Assembly: GCA_977006965.1 (NCBI GenBank)
Contig: OZ345372.1
Location: 2,108,001 to 2,172,000 of the forward strand
DNA from: Phymatolithon calcareum
Lineage: Eukaryota > Rhodophyta > Florideophyceae > Hapalidiales
Direction: 5' to 3'
DNA: 64,000 bases
This document shows positions 41,089-52,599 of this stretch, in pieces. Position numbers and translations under genes: made by a program. The first letter of the stretch is position 1; every line of letters starts with the position of its first letter. Under the pieces are notes generated by a model. That model ran no database searches. It saw only the letters and a list, made by a program, of their open reading frames with translations, and was not told the DNA's origin.

Positions 41089-42500
41089 AAGAAAGGCCCA
41101 CCCCATGTTGCAGCGAACTACAGACCTATATCGCTATTAAGTCAAGCCAGGAAAATCATCGATTCCGCACTCGACTCATACATAAGGGAACACTACCGTT
41201 TCAACAGTGCTCAGCTAGGTTTCCGAAAAGACAAGAGCACATATATTGCGATACTCCGGGCAAAATGTGCCATGAAAGAGGGGCATCCTTTTGTCGCGGT
41301 TCTTGACCTCTCTGCAGCATATGACAGGGTGCCACGAGACATCCTCATGAAAAGACTCGAGCAGAAGCTACCCGACGAAATAACAAGGATGGTGGCATAT
41401 CTTCTGAAACCCTCGTGGGTTACGTCAGCAGGCGATGATACACGAACATGGTGCATTATCGATCGAGGAGTACCGCAAGGGTCCCCACTGAGCCCGTGCC
41501 TGTACAATATCTTCATGGACACATTCGCGGAAGCGGTCTCCAAGGTCCCCAGCGACGTCTCTGAAAATCCAGCGCAACTGTTCGCTGACGATGTCCAGCT
41601 GCAATCAAAGGATGGAGAAGGAATGCAGAAGCTACTTGATATAGCGACTACCTGGGCGCAGGAAAATGGTATGACCTGGAACACAAAGCCAGGAAAGAGC
41701 GAGATCCTTAAATACAAGGGACTCAGGAAACACACCTTCCACATTGCGGGTCGAGTTCTTCATCAAGCTTGGAGGCTCTCGTATCTCGGTATAAGCATGA
41801 ACCACAAAGGCGTAACCGACGACATAGCGTTATCAAGAGTACGAAATGCATTGGAGTGCATACACAAACTGCGGGATATTGGAGTCAATGTTCGAGGCTT
41901 TCAGCCTGTGACATGCATTAGAATCTTCAAGTCGCTTATTTTGCCAAAGTGGGAGTATGCACTCCATGTCACGCCTCTGACAAAGCGATTACAATCAGCA
42001 ATCGAATCTTCAGAAGGTTTATTCTTCAAGTATGTTTTTGGGACATATGCCCAGCACCGCCATGGAAGAATGCGAGTTTTGTGCCGACTAGAACCACATG
42101 CCATGAGGAGAAGACACCAAGCAGAAAGGTTCTCTGCGAGTCTAGTGAAACTGAAGAAGCGCCTCGACGAAGCAGATGAGTATTCTGGGAGAGATGAAGA
42201 TATTAAGGAGGCAACCAAGGACATAGAGTGCCTCAAGAAATATGAAGATCTGCAGCAAGCTCTCGACAAAGCCAAGGAGGGCTCAGTCTCAAAGAAAGGG
42301 CGACGAAAAGAAAGCATTGAGTTATGGGCAGAGGAAGAAGAGGGAAGATCGCTCGAGATACCAACTGATTCGAACAATCTACCGATGGTTCTCCGCGTAA
42401 GAGACAGGTCTACACGGTTGCTTGGTGCATACTTTGGTGTCACAGCCGTGATTGAGCTGGTCGCGCTCCAACGCATTCTATCTTCATCCAAGATTAGTCC
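41089..42500 (+). pseudogene. LINE reverse transcriptase and C-terminus, MITE-interrupted
   Basis: Open frame from the truncation point to the MITE. Motifs: NYRPISLLSQ, LGFRKDKSTYIAILR, motif A VLDLSAAYDRVP, motif B RGVPQGSPLSPCLYN, motif C LFADDVQLQ, then LGISMNHKGVTDD, ILPKWEYALHVTP and EGRSLEIPTDSNN. Compared with the minus-strand copy, a deletion of about 50 nt near 42415-42420 removes the RLIFNRAPLWRKS block. The frame runs on into the MITE, and the true C-terminus lies beyond it (42836-42925). Highly similar to 33226-36560 and less damaged within RT. Confidence 0.85.
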
Positions 42501-42827
42501 CAAAGCATTGGAATTATTTATTTATTTTTATTCTTTTCTCGAAAAGTGTCGAGAATAAATAATTTATTGTTGAACGGAGAAGCAATAAATTATTGTATTC
42601 AAGTTCAGTGAGGTATAAATAACTGGTTATTCCCCGAATTATTGGATCCTTCTTGCTACTTTCTGTCGCGATAGAATAACCGGATCGAAAAAATGAGGAG
42701 TCCGATACAATAATTGTCGCAACCACGACGATCTCAATAAATACAATAAATATGCGAGACTCAGGAATAAATTATTGGAACAATAATTTAAATAATTACA
42801 ATAGCAATTATTTTTTCCAATGCTTTG
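42501..42827. mobile_element. hAT MITE in LINE
   Basis: 327 bp, perfect 13-bp terminal repeats CAAAGCATTGGAA, exact 8-bp duplication ATTAGTCC (42493-42500, 42828-42835). Both ends match the element at 17390-18317, from which the whole BED-finger gene has been deleted. AT-rich and noncoding. Confidence 0.95.
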
Positions 42828-43020
42828 ATTAGTCCTGAAATTGAATATGAATGTAAGCGACTCACTGGAGCACTTGTTGGGAGAGAAATACGAATCAAGG
42901 ATATACTGAACAGTCAAACTACGTGAGCTTAGAAAATCGTGCGAAAGCGGCCCTGTTACTCTTCAAGAGAGGCCTTGGGAGCTTTTAAAATGAATCAACA
43001 CATATCCCCATTCCTGATCT

Positions 43021-44032
43021 TACACTTCTGTTCCCTGCACGTGTCCCATGCGCATCATGACGTCCGCTCTACGTTGGACTTCGCGGAATGCTTCTCGCAA
43101 CATGTTTTCTAATCGTCATACAACTTGCCTCTCTTCCCGTTAGAGTCCGCGATAACCGCAATCTCGGCTCCGTGATTTGGATGCATATCGAGGCTTTTTC
43201 ATTCAGACAAGGAATTCAGCTTGTGTCAAGCTGTTTGCATTGTCCTTAGAATGTTGAGCTACATCTCCCTCCTTGTTACCATTGACTTTCGACTTCTACT
43301 TAAACCAAGTAAACGTCGGCTCCTGACTAGAGGAGCCAAGAGATTTCACATACTCATTCATCTTTCTTCTCTCTTCACCCTTCTCATCATTCTCACGCCT
43401 TTTCACCTCACGAAAGGCGCAAATGACCAATAAGTACTAAACAGAGACAACAAACTAGATTGAAGATGACCTACCAGGGGTATGTAAGTGGACACCCGCG
43501 TGGGGAGGTCAAATAGCTTACCAAACTAACACGGCCCACGGTAAGCGACGGAAAATTTATAGACTACTGGTCCGTAAATCGTGCGGCGACAAGGAAGGAG
43601 AAAGGACAGTAACACTAACGAGACGGTAACTCGAAGCTGGCACAAGTGCAATCCGCGCATGAGGAGCACCTCTAATATAGGCACTTGAGTGAAGCACCGG
43701 TATTGTAGAGACCGTCAGGACGTGATAGGTATTCGTTCTGAGAGCGCTCCTGTGGCTTCGCACTGCAAGCACACCAGGAAATGTCCATCATATAGAGACC
43801 AGTGACAGAGGAGTTCGGCAAAGAGAATCCCACAATTTACAGTGCGCAAGTTGCTAAACTACCTCTCCATGTCGGAAAAGAAGCACATTCTGGTCCCAGC
43901 TACTGCAGGCTTTCTGACAGGCTCCAACAGCTAACAAACCAGTATTAACTGATAATTTTCTTTTTGCCCCACCGCCTGTCAATAAGAACGATCCGATACT
44001 TTAGAGCCCGTCAATCCAGGGGACGCTGTTCC
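43021..44032. other. No recognised feature
   Basis: The first part is presumably flank or LTR of the gypsy remnant, but I could not identify LTR ends. The rest holds no convincing frame. Confidence 0.4.
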
Positions 44033-46453
44033 GCTTGCAGTCCGAGCGCGCCCAAGGTGTGTGCAGGTTGGAATCCACTGGTAAAGTTTACCATGAAATT
44101 ATATAATAACAGAATTACAGAAACCTTCCGTTCTAAGATAAGAATGATGCCATCGAACGCACCATTCTCCTTGTGCCCACGAGAAGGCCCGATCTCATCT
44201 CCCGTCAATACTTCACGCGGCGGTGAAGAACGGAGCTAAGCAGGAGGGAAATCACATAGTTGGTGTATCAGAGCTGATGAGGATGCAGAAAGGAATCATC
44301 GCTTAAGGGTTCGCATGCCTTGTATAGACAAACAAACTGTAATACGTGAGCAGTGAACATTCGCTCCTGCTTTGTTCTAAACAAGCTGTACCACTCAGGA
44401 ATCTTGTCAGATGAAGACTAAATTTATGGAGAAAACAGTGGATGTACTTGAATGTCAAAACACTTGGAATTTACCAGAAAGGACATGTAGTGGTTCTAAT
44501 GACGTTTCTAAACTGAAAAGAAACAGAGAAAAACACAGGGAAACATGGAACAAAAGAAAAAGGGAGACAGCGCTTACATTAGGTAACCTGCACGGACCTG
44601 GGTCATAGAAAAGAAAGAAGCATATCCTGTGAACAACACAGCAGTAAACGGAATGCTGGACAACGCAAAGACGACATGAACTTCCCGAATAAAACATAAC
44701 CTGTGTGAGAGAGAAAATCCAAATGCTGCGTAAGCAAATACAACAAATAAATGCTCGAACTCGTAAGATGCCCAGCAAAAGAAACTCAAGGGTTATACGG
44801 CATTCCACCAATAAAGACCTCTATAGATTTTCCAAGAATCTTTGACTCTCTGACTGCATCATTAATCCTCTGCGATCTCTTCGCGAGAAGTTCATCATTT
44901 AGAATTAGCTCTTGAATCTCAGTGCATCTTGAGAAATCTGTGACGAAGCTCACAGCGGCTTCTTCAGCCGTTGTGGGACTCACATGACAATTCCGATCCC
45001 CAATGTGGCTCTCACTGAAGTTGGATTCAAGAACTGACCAGCAGCTCGTCCCACAAGTTATGTGGACAGACTTTATATTTTTGTTCTTCCCGGCGAACGT
45101 GGAAAAGACTCCTTCTGAGATGCAGTAGACGAAGCACGACATACTTTCAATGGTGTCCACTGTCTCCGCCAGTTGGTTGAAAATGTTATGTTCCCGGTCC
45201 ATCATTGAGAAGCCATCGACAACGATATTCAGCTTTCGAAGATATTGTTTAGGTACACTGAGAAAATGTGTTAGAAAATAACCCGCATAGTCCGCGGAAA
45301 CTCGAATGTCAAGATCTTGAAGCATGGTACATCCATTGGCCACTCGATCTAGCCCCTCTTCAACCTCATCATAATTCATCTTTAACACCTGGACGCGATG
45401 GGAGAGAGCACCGAGTGTATGGACAATATTTGACTCCACACGCGCTTCCACAGCAATATCTTCGTTGCATGATTCGAAAATTTCTTGTAATTTCTCTGGC
45501 CCCAAGCAACTTTGACGAGTCGTCATTTTCAATCTCTTCATATGTTCAAAACCAATTATCTCAGAAGCAGACATTGTTCCAAACCCAATATCACGTACTT
45601 CCAATGTGTCAAGCACCATACATAGCCTGTGAATATCTCCATATCTCAAAAACGTACACTCCGGAAATTCGCTCTCTGAAACTGGTGCTGGCTTCCCAAA
45701 GCACAGCTCCCTCAATGTCGGTCCAACACTCTCCCACAGCGGAAGCATCGGTCCTCCAAATTCACCGAACTTGAGTCCCAAACTGCATAATCCCTTACAA
45801 TGTTTCGTAATACCATCAATGTATCTCGGTGGTAGAAAATCTGCCCCTAGATCCAGCGTTCGCAATTTCCCCCTGCACGCCTTGAGCACAGCAGGTAAAT
45901 CGAACTCAGTATACTTGTCATACAGAACAAGCGTCTCAAGATTAGAACAATAATCGGAAAATGGTACATCCTGAGCCCAGAAGTACGTGAAACTTAGCAT
46001 AAGCATGCGCAACTGACATCCCAGCTGCTTCACAAGTCCTTTGAAATTGCGCCGACCACTCGCGGTAGTGACGTCAACCTTGAGCGCGGTATCGTCTGGC
46101 TGCGCGTCGTACGTGTACGCTGCGTTCATAGCGTCCCCATCCTCAAAACCAGTACTGCCGTCTTCGAGTATGCCGTTGACACTCGGTATAGCTATCGCAG
46201 GAACAGAGCGACGCGCGATGGCGCCAAGCGCACCTCCCCGCTCGCAGACGCTCAGAAGCGTGTTTGGGTTCAGAAAAGTGGACCAATGTGGGCTTTGTGG
46301 GCGATAACTCGTACCTCGCAAGAGTGTGATGAGTACTTCTTCCGGAAGTTTGTTGAAGTACAAGTCGGGCGTGCACATGTCTGGGACATGCTCGGACTCA
46401 GATTCACCGTGTGCCATGGTTTTGCTATTGTCCAGGTCGGCATTGAGAGCATT
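44033..46453 (-). repeat. 2.4-kb duplicated segment, copy 2
   Basis: Same length as copy 1 (20811-23231), constant offset 23,222 bp. Left boundary GCTTGCAGT, right boundary GAGAGCATT. Weak similarity continues upstream to the TATA-like site in both copies. Confidence 0.9.
44786..46417 (-). CDS. F-box/LRR-like protein, copy 2
   Basis: 543 aa from the ATG equivalent to copy 1. The frame is open 28 codons further up to a Met at 46501, but a TATAAA site at 46486-46480 lies inside that extension and sits 65 bp before the inner ATG, as in copy 1, so the inner start is preferred. Protein differences from copy 1 are few and mostly N-terminal (for example Phe-to-Ser at residue 6, and SYRPQSPHWSTF against SDRPHRPHWSAF), plus one Ile-to-Phe. 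F-box-like segment and irregular leucine repeats as described for copy 1. Both copies are intact, so both may be expressed. Confidence 0.7.
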   Translation of the reverse strand: MAHGESESEHVPDMCTPDLYFNKLPEEVLITLLRGTSYRPQSPHWSTFLNPNTLLSVCERGGALGAIARRSVPAIAIPSVNGILEDGSTGFEDGDAMNAAYTYDAQPDDTALKVDVTTASGRRNFKGLVKQLGCQLRMLMLSFTYFWAQDVPFSDYCSNLETLVLYDKYTEFDLPAVLKACRGKLRTLDLGADFLPPRYIDGITKHCKGLCSLGLKFGEFGGPMLPLWESVGPTLRELCFGKPAPVSESEFPECTFLRYGDIHRLCMVLDTLEVRDIGFGTMSASEIIGFEHMKRLKMTTRQSCLGPEKLQEIFESCNEDIAVEARVESNIVHTLGALSHRVQVLKMNYDEVEEGLDRVANGCTMLQDLDIRVSADYAGYFLTHFLSVPKQYLRKLNIVVDGFSMMDREHNIFNQLAETVDTIESMSCFVYCISEGVFSTFAGKNKNIKSVHITCGTSCWSVLESNFSESHIGDRNCHVSPTTAEEAAVSFVTDFSRCTEIQELILNDELLAKRSQRINDAVRESKILGKSIEVFIGGMPYNP

Positions 46454-46479
46454 ACGATTGAAAGAAAAGGCTTGCGCCA

Positions 46480-46486
46480 TTTTATA
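46480..46486 (-). promoter_or_regulatory. TATA-like element, copy 2
   Basis: TATAAAA on the minus strand, 65 bp upstream of the ATG at 46417, conserved in position with 23258-23263. Confidence 0.45.
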
Positions 46487-46701
46487 CCTGACAGATTCCA
46501 CGACTTAGCCTACTCAACTGCAAGTTGGCGTGATTGCGAGGATCTCCAAAGAGAAGAAGATTTCTCAAGATGGGTTTAAATTTTTGATTCGAATGTACAG
46601 CTGTATACACGTTCAAATCAAAGATCAGTCTAATTCCACTTGATTGAGTACGTTATGGCAGCAATCGTTATCATAATGCTAACGTGCGTTAATGCACGGC
46701 T

Positions 46702-46755
46702 GTGTCTGTACCTGATGCATTACGTTTTAACGCAATGCAACAGGTACAGAAACAC
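46702..46755. repeat. 54-nt imperfect hairpin
   Basis: GTGTCTGTACCTGATGCATT pairs with the inverse segment ending at 46755 (CAGGTACAGAAACAC) around a TTTA loop. The stem is about 24 bp with scattered mismatches. It lies about 300 bp upstream of the F-box/LRR-like copy 2, in otherwise featureless sequence. Confidence 0.5.
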
Positions 46756-47079
46756 ATTTCTTTCACGGGGAATCATAGACTGAAGAGTAGAAATTTACAC
46801 ATTTATCATACTCTTGTCCGAAATAGACAAACGTTAAATTCCACATGTAGCTCGGACACGCAATACCGCTAGCTGTCATATAAACCTAAAATACTTTTTA
46901 CAGAATGTTCGTTTTAATTTCGAAACCATGTTATGTCTTCCAGTGAAATAATATTTCATTGTCTAAGGCTTACAGAAAGAACACATGGAGACCTCAATGA
47001 ACACAAGATTCCAATGTCAACACGTTACTTCAGCAACGACACTCGACTAGGCCGTACGAGGTATTTGATCCTTAAATTA

Positions 47080-47611
47080 CTGTAGCAGGTAAGAGCTGAG
47101 CTGCTCCGATGCATATTTGGTAAGATATTGAGGGCTCTTCAATATGTAAAATTTACAGTCAATAAAAAACGTGGAACCAGAATGCTAACGTGATTGTTGA
47201 GAATATATTACTCACTGTAGAGCCCTCAGTATCTTTCTAATTATGCATCGTAATTAGATTAGTTTTTGTGATAGTGCCCAGGACCAACCAGTGTTGGGGA
47301 AAGCAGCAACTGTTGCTTCCCTTACCCTTCCCCGCCGATGGGGCTCAATGCTGAATTATGTTCTACTTAGATTCCGACAGGGCGTTATTTCTTCTAGGAA
47401 ATTAGGAAAGCACTCCTTCTTCAATGCATGTCGCTCGAAACGATTCGATTCCACCCGGAGCAAATGCGGTGGCTCAACGATTTTCGAGTCCACGTAGACG
47501 GCCAGAACATTTAGACCTCCTTTATGATACTCATTTTGATGAGTAGCGACACTCCACTGACCCTGGTTTGCCCTAATTATGCATCGGAGCAACTCATCTT
47601 ATCTGATACAG
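47080..47611. mobile_element. TA-flanked MITE (CTGTAGCAG termini)
   Basis: Terminal inverted repeats of about 36 bp starting CTGTAGCAGGTAAGAG on the left and CTGTATCAGATAAGA inverted on the right, with GCTCCGATGCATA shared. TA lies at both ends (47078-47079, 47612-47613). A second internal inverted pair (47121-47137 and 47219-47235, around GAGGGCTCT) suggests a nested or rearranged terminus. Noncoding. Confidence 0.7.
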
Positions 47612-47613
47612 TA

Positions 47614-48829
47614 TCTTAATAATAAGTTACTTTGTAAGGCCTTATTGAGTGCTGCTGTTCAACTTCAGTAGTTCATACTTCCTGACAATGTAGCCTACCA
47701 TAAGCTCAGACCACCGTCTATGCCAAATTTGATTAAACTTACTTGCTCCGTGAAATGGGGGCTGAAATCTTACACTGTGTCTATAGCAGCTCCCGAAATC
47801 GCCAATTTCACTAGGATTCTGATTGAGCTTGACCCACCGCGGGCGACTTCAGTTCCATTGATTTCCTTGGCTGACAAAAAGGAATCTCTCAGCATGCCTG
47901 CCATCGTAGACATGTACTCTGATACCTTGACTCCAACACTGAGTTCGAGCTGCGTTGCACTTATCGGGAGCGAGCGCCGAAATGCACATTGAAAAGATTT
48001 TTGTCAATGTTGCAAGCTTTGCAAGCGAAGCATTGCTGAGATGACTAAAGCGGAATGGCAAGGGATTTTCCGTTCCGCCAATTCTCGAGCGGCTCACCTA
48101 TTTCCCGGAGTAGCGCGCATTGAAGCTTTGTGGGTGATACCTTGTTTGCAATAAACTTCATGGCGCCGTCCCCATGGTCCACTCTTACCACTGCTATCAT
48201 GACTTTCGTTTTCCACTACAGGTTATTCTCTGATTTCGCTACTGCTGCGTGAACATTTCCTTATAGATATATGTTCCTAGCCAAGAGGTTTTCTTTACAT
48301 GCAGACAAATAGTTCTTTTCAATTGAAGTTTATTTTTTTTAAAATAATCTTCAATTGAAAAAAACGCATAAGACTGTGGGCTTTTTTAGAAGCCTCACAG
48401 TCTTACGAATATTAGAGTCCGGCTTCCTAAGTTGCTATCTTCCAGCGTGTATTCCGTTGAAACCTACCGCCTCTCGTAAGCGGTGGCCTTTCTCATATGT
48501 CGTGTTCTTGTGGGGTTCGCTGCCGACGTCCCTGTTACTGCACGTTGTGTCTTGAGGGACATCTACTTGAATTCTCGTCTCTTGACTTCAGAGCAGACCG
48601 ACCTTATTCGCTTTCCAGGCACTCGATGATGGTCTTGCTGCATAGCGAAAGCTAACTTAACTATTTGTGCCCAACCCGTTGTCTCCTTTCGTGTCATATC
48701 CTATCAGATTGTTTTCCAGGGTTGTCAATTGCCATTCAGAAATATAGCGAGACATCGGGATTCCGAAAGCGATTTTTTCGACAACCCACGTGGCTGATTT
48801 AGAGTTATCCAAAGTGACCTCAAATGCCC
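47614..48829. other. No gene; two small inverted repeats
   Basis: Contains a perfect 13-bp inverted repeat TTTTCAATTGAAG (48316-48328 with 48349-48361) directly followed by a hairpin with a TAAGACTGTG stem (48369-48405). No long frame with family resemblance. Confidence 0.4.
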
Positions 48830-49350
48830 TCTAAATCCGACATTGTGGAATGGAAGGTGAAGTTCGTGCATATCTCAGAGGTAGGAAAATCACAATGGCT
48901 CCAGATGATCAGTGAGTGGCTTATTTGTTAGAGGGAGACATTTCAAATCCTGGCTGGCCGATAAACGAAAGTTGTGACTGATCACTTGAGCAATGCTGGA
49001 TAACCAGCTTAGAGGTTTGCCAATTGCGCAGAGCCGACAACTTGGCATAAGGACTTCCTTCAAATGCTCTGAAGAGAGCCACATGTCATGAGTACAAAAC
49101 CTACTCTGGAGACGTCTCGAAGACCTAAAAGTTTTGATTGAACCTTTTGCAGATAAGCTGATACTATGGCCAACGAAGATTTTCCAATAGTCCGAGCATA
49201 GGGAATGTGTAGAGATGAATTTGAGCTGGAAAATAAGCAGAAAGGAAAATGTTTTTCTTGAATCATTGCTGATGCAATCTATTCCCTTTTGAGATAGCTA
49301 TTCGGCAAAGAGTGGACTTGCTGGTGTACACAAGCATACAGTACACAACT
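48830..49350 (+). repeat. Old diverged repeat H, copy 2
   Basis: Partner of 24060-24620 (see there). The shared blocks occur in the same order. Confidence 0.35.
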
Positions 49351-50744
49351 CTCGACACTCCCTGAATGAAAAGCCTGGAATGACTTGTACCCCTACAATT
49401 CCAGGGCTAAAGAGCAAAATAATCTTTTGCAATAGAGCGATATCGAGATTACCCATCCCTAAGCGAATGACAGTGGCAAGGACAGACTGTTGCTGATTTC
49501 AACTGGGGACCGAAAGTGTACATGGGAAGTCTTCTGATGCGGCTTATGAACTGCGTGAAACGCATTGATTCTTTTGACAGCATCTCTTATAAAAAGAGAA
49601 TCTAGACCGAGAGCGCCAAATAGATTGGCGGTCTTAGAGACTATTTAAGCGGTGCTCGAAGTCCTCGAGGAATTTCCTGTCATCAACTTTAAGGACAAAA
49701 AATATGCGATACTGTTTATAGAATCATGAAACTAACCTTCCAATGAAAGTCAGCAACGCACTCACCCGCCTTCCAGTACTTTTGGATTGGAACAATAATA
49801 CTCAATTCACTACATTCTGACCTTCGGAGTGTCGGCCGAAGCAAGTTGTATGGACGTCAGCCATCTGCCGTTGTCGAATTATGGATCAGAAAGTGTCGTT
49901 ATTCTTCTGCATACTCAAGACCAAAATGTTTAGTAAAGGGGAGACGTATTGCTGTAGCAGCATATAATTGTCCTTTTCCAGCGTACTGCTGTACACATGC
50001 ACTTGAAGGTTATCTGCTTCAAGAGCCAAGATTGCACTTCATATATTTCATGCATCGCTAGAAACGTAGTTGCCACATTTCGCTTGCGGAGCCCTTTCTC
50101 GATACTTTGCTCAGCTCATATTGTGGGCGTAGACCAGTCTGATAACTGTCATTTTGCACTCATGTATTTTCCGTGATGCGATCGAACTCGTCTGGGTTGG
50201 ATATACCAGCAGGTATTCAGGTTCAGCCTTGCTCGTAAATGAAGTTCCCCGATATCGACTTAGCCAAAGTTTCTCCAATGAGCGAGATGACGTAGACTAA
50301 TATCAGCCTGCTAACAAGAGAAGCCAAGCTTTCCGATCAGCGAGATGACTTAGATGATATCAGCGATTTTCGTTCTAGATTCACAGCCAAAAGGCAGGAT
50401 CTTTGGAGGATAATCGGTTCCACGATTGCAGTGCCAAAAGGGTCTATGAATCGATAGCTGTGTCCACGACGAGTGGAACACAACGTCTCCGGCGTTCGCT
50501 ATTAGCCGCACTAGCTCTTGCTAGAATTCTTGATTGGTTTCAGTTTTCTTCTTGATTCTTCGGTTCCCTTGCATTGAGGTACTCCCAGCGCATTTCTATG
50601 TCATTTCTGCTACACCAATTTCGTCACCCAACTTCGGTAAACATTAGCGTTCCTATTGAACACGAAAGTAAATTATCCACGAAATCAGTCGAATCATTGC
50701 TACTGCAATCCACGCAATAAGTGTTGAGTGCAATGTATACGACC
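49351..50744. other. No gene recognised
   Basis: Only a local imperfect tandem repeat of about 60 bp stands out near 50265-50375 (AGCGAGATGAC and ATATCAGC blocks twice). Confidence 0.4.
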
Positions 50745-50980
50745 AGGCCTTCTTTCTTTCTTTCTTTTATTGCGGGATTTATCAGAGCTGGTAAACAACT
50801 CCACATCCTTACGGCTCCAGTAGACTTAACAGATACGAGTGGTACTTGATGTCACAACAGCTGCCCAAGCTGCACAATGTGCAGACCTTGGGGAAGCTTA
50901 ACATCTATATCGCTACATAGCCAATCTTCAGTCGCCGTCCTTCAAAGGGATGCCCCGGGTTGGAAACCATTTAGGACGCC
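50745..50980 (-). repeat. Short interspersed repeat F, copy 2
   Basis: Longest copy. Plus strand begins CTTTCTTTCTTTC (retroposon tail on the minus strand) and runs to GGTTGGAAACCATTTAGGACG, which begins the unit in transcript orientation. Shared with 20575-20725 and 56930-57135. Confidence 0.6.
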
Positions 50981-52599
50981 TTCTACGTCGCGCTGTTCCA
51001 CGTGGAATACCAAGAACACGCTCTAGTCCCCATGCTGAGTCTCGACACTCCCTTCGATCAGTGAAATGATATCGCTTCGTCTACTGTTCATATGCCAAGC
51101 GGTACATATCGTTGTATTCTCGTGTAGACCTGAACTGCACTTAGAGTCATTCCAAATATTGAGAGCACTGTAATCACTGAAAGATAAGGGTTGGGTTTAT
51201 CTTGAAAAGGGATGACCCCTCTGTGGTGCGATGCCTCAGACTAAGATGGTATCAGGATCGCCGCTTAAATAGGGCGGGGGCGCGCAATTGTACACCCTGC
51301 AAAAAGGGGGGCACTAATACATGCTAGACTAATAGTACGTTGAGTGTTAGTCGGTGTCTGCGATAAATCCGTTGGTTCCTCTTGGAAGAGTCGTTCACGA
51401 TACTGCGTTGACAATGTCGGTGGATAGATCGCAAGGAGCCGTGATAGAGCTCCTAGGTCTATGGTGATAATGTCGATCATTACAACCCTGCAAAATTGCG
51501 TGTCTAAAGCACTCAATTTACTTGGAAGCGTCTGCAGACGCAATGCTAACTTTCAAATAGAAACTCATATTTTTCTTCAATCTTCTTGCAACAAGTAGTA
51601 GTACAGTCCTCCGCATCACCTATTGAGCACAATTAAATCAAATCCAATTCTTTAGATCGTGTGCATCGTTTCCCAGTCGAATTGTTGCCATTTTTAACCG
51701 CTGCAGGTCACCGAACTGGTGAGTCATAGAACTCTTGACAAGCTCGGCTTTATACCGTATAATTCAGAACATATGGTGTACTGCAGTCACAGCTCGGTTG
51801 ATTTAATGATAGCCGATATTCCGCAGAAAACTACCACCCCACGTGAAGCCCGTCATCGCTCAGTATGGAAAATACTGCCATTGCATTTTCTTCACCATCC
51901 ATTCTCCGGCAATATGTTGCGTGCATTCATGGCCTTGTGTGTGACGCCCTGCGCTACGATATGGGTTATTGCGCTTGAGTTTTTATATATGGGCATTCGT
52001 ATGAGATTGATAAAGACCAGATTCAACGGTAATTTAATAAGAATTTGCATGTAATGAGAAAGGTAGCAATTGCTGCATGTGGACCTATACGAAAAGCTAC
52101 AAATGGGTAGTAAGGCATTGGAGTAGAAAGTAACGGCATTAATAGTGCAGAACCTACATTTGTAAAAACCGTGTACCATCAGCTCAGTGGGGTCCCGCAG
52201 GTGAGCAAACTCTCGGATGAAGGGCGACAGCAAACACTAGCACACATTACGGTATGCCGCTGATTTTCCGCCTCGTAAGAACAAGAACTCTACGAGGCGA
52301 TAGAGTGGTGTCCTTCCTGAAGTATCGACTTTGAACCCCTCTAGCCTCGCCTGTAGGGAGTCGCCCAGCGAAACTCCATTAGATCCGTTTACCTCGATGT
52401 ACGCGTACATCCAAGTTCTGTATCACGGGTTCCAGGACAAGACATAGCGCATCCTCTGCAAGAACAAAAAACTTTTATATCGAAGCTCTCTGGAAGAAAG
52501 CCGTAACGAAGTGGATATATTGAGAAGAAAAAAATGAGTACCAACTGGAGGACAGTCGGCGCTTTTCCAAACTGGCATTCTTCGAGACTCGACGATTTT
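50981..52599. other. No gene recognised
   Basis: A perfect 9-bp stem CGCCTCGTA/TACGAGGCG lies at 52269-52299. Otherwise featureless, with no long frame resembling a family I know. Confidence 0.4.

Larger units (their letters stand above)
41088..43009 (+). mobile_element. LINE family A, 5'-truncated insertion with TSD
   Basis: Exact 11-bp duplication ATTCCTGATCT (41077-41087 and 43010-43020). The copy starts in the reverse transcriptase at KKGPPHVAANY and ends with AATCAACACATATCCCC. The stem-loop CTCTTCAAGAG is at 42959-42969. Inserted in sequence just downstream of the gypsy remnant. A hAT MITE (42501-42827) later split its C-terminal coding region. Confidence 0.92.

Noticed and set aside
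46417-46501. Upstream Met at 46501 as the start of the F-box/LRR copy 2
   Set aside because: A TATA-like site conserved with copy 1 lies within this stretch, and copy 1 has a stop in the equivalent frame.
48355-48555. 66-codon plus-strand ORF with a hydrophobic stretch
   Set aside because: No family resemblance; it starts within a hairpin, is unconserved in the window and of chance length.
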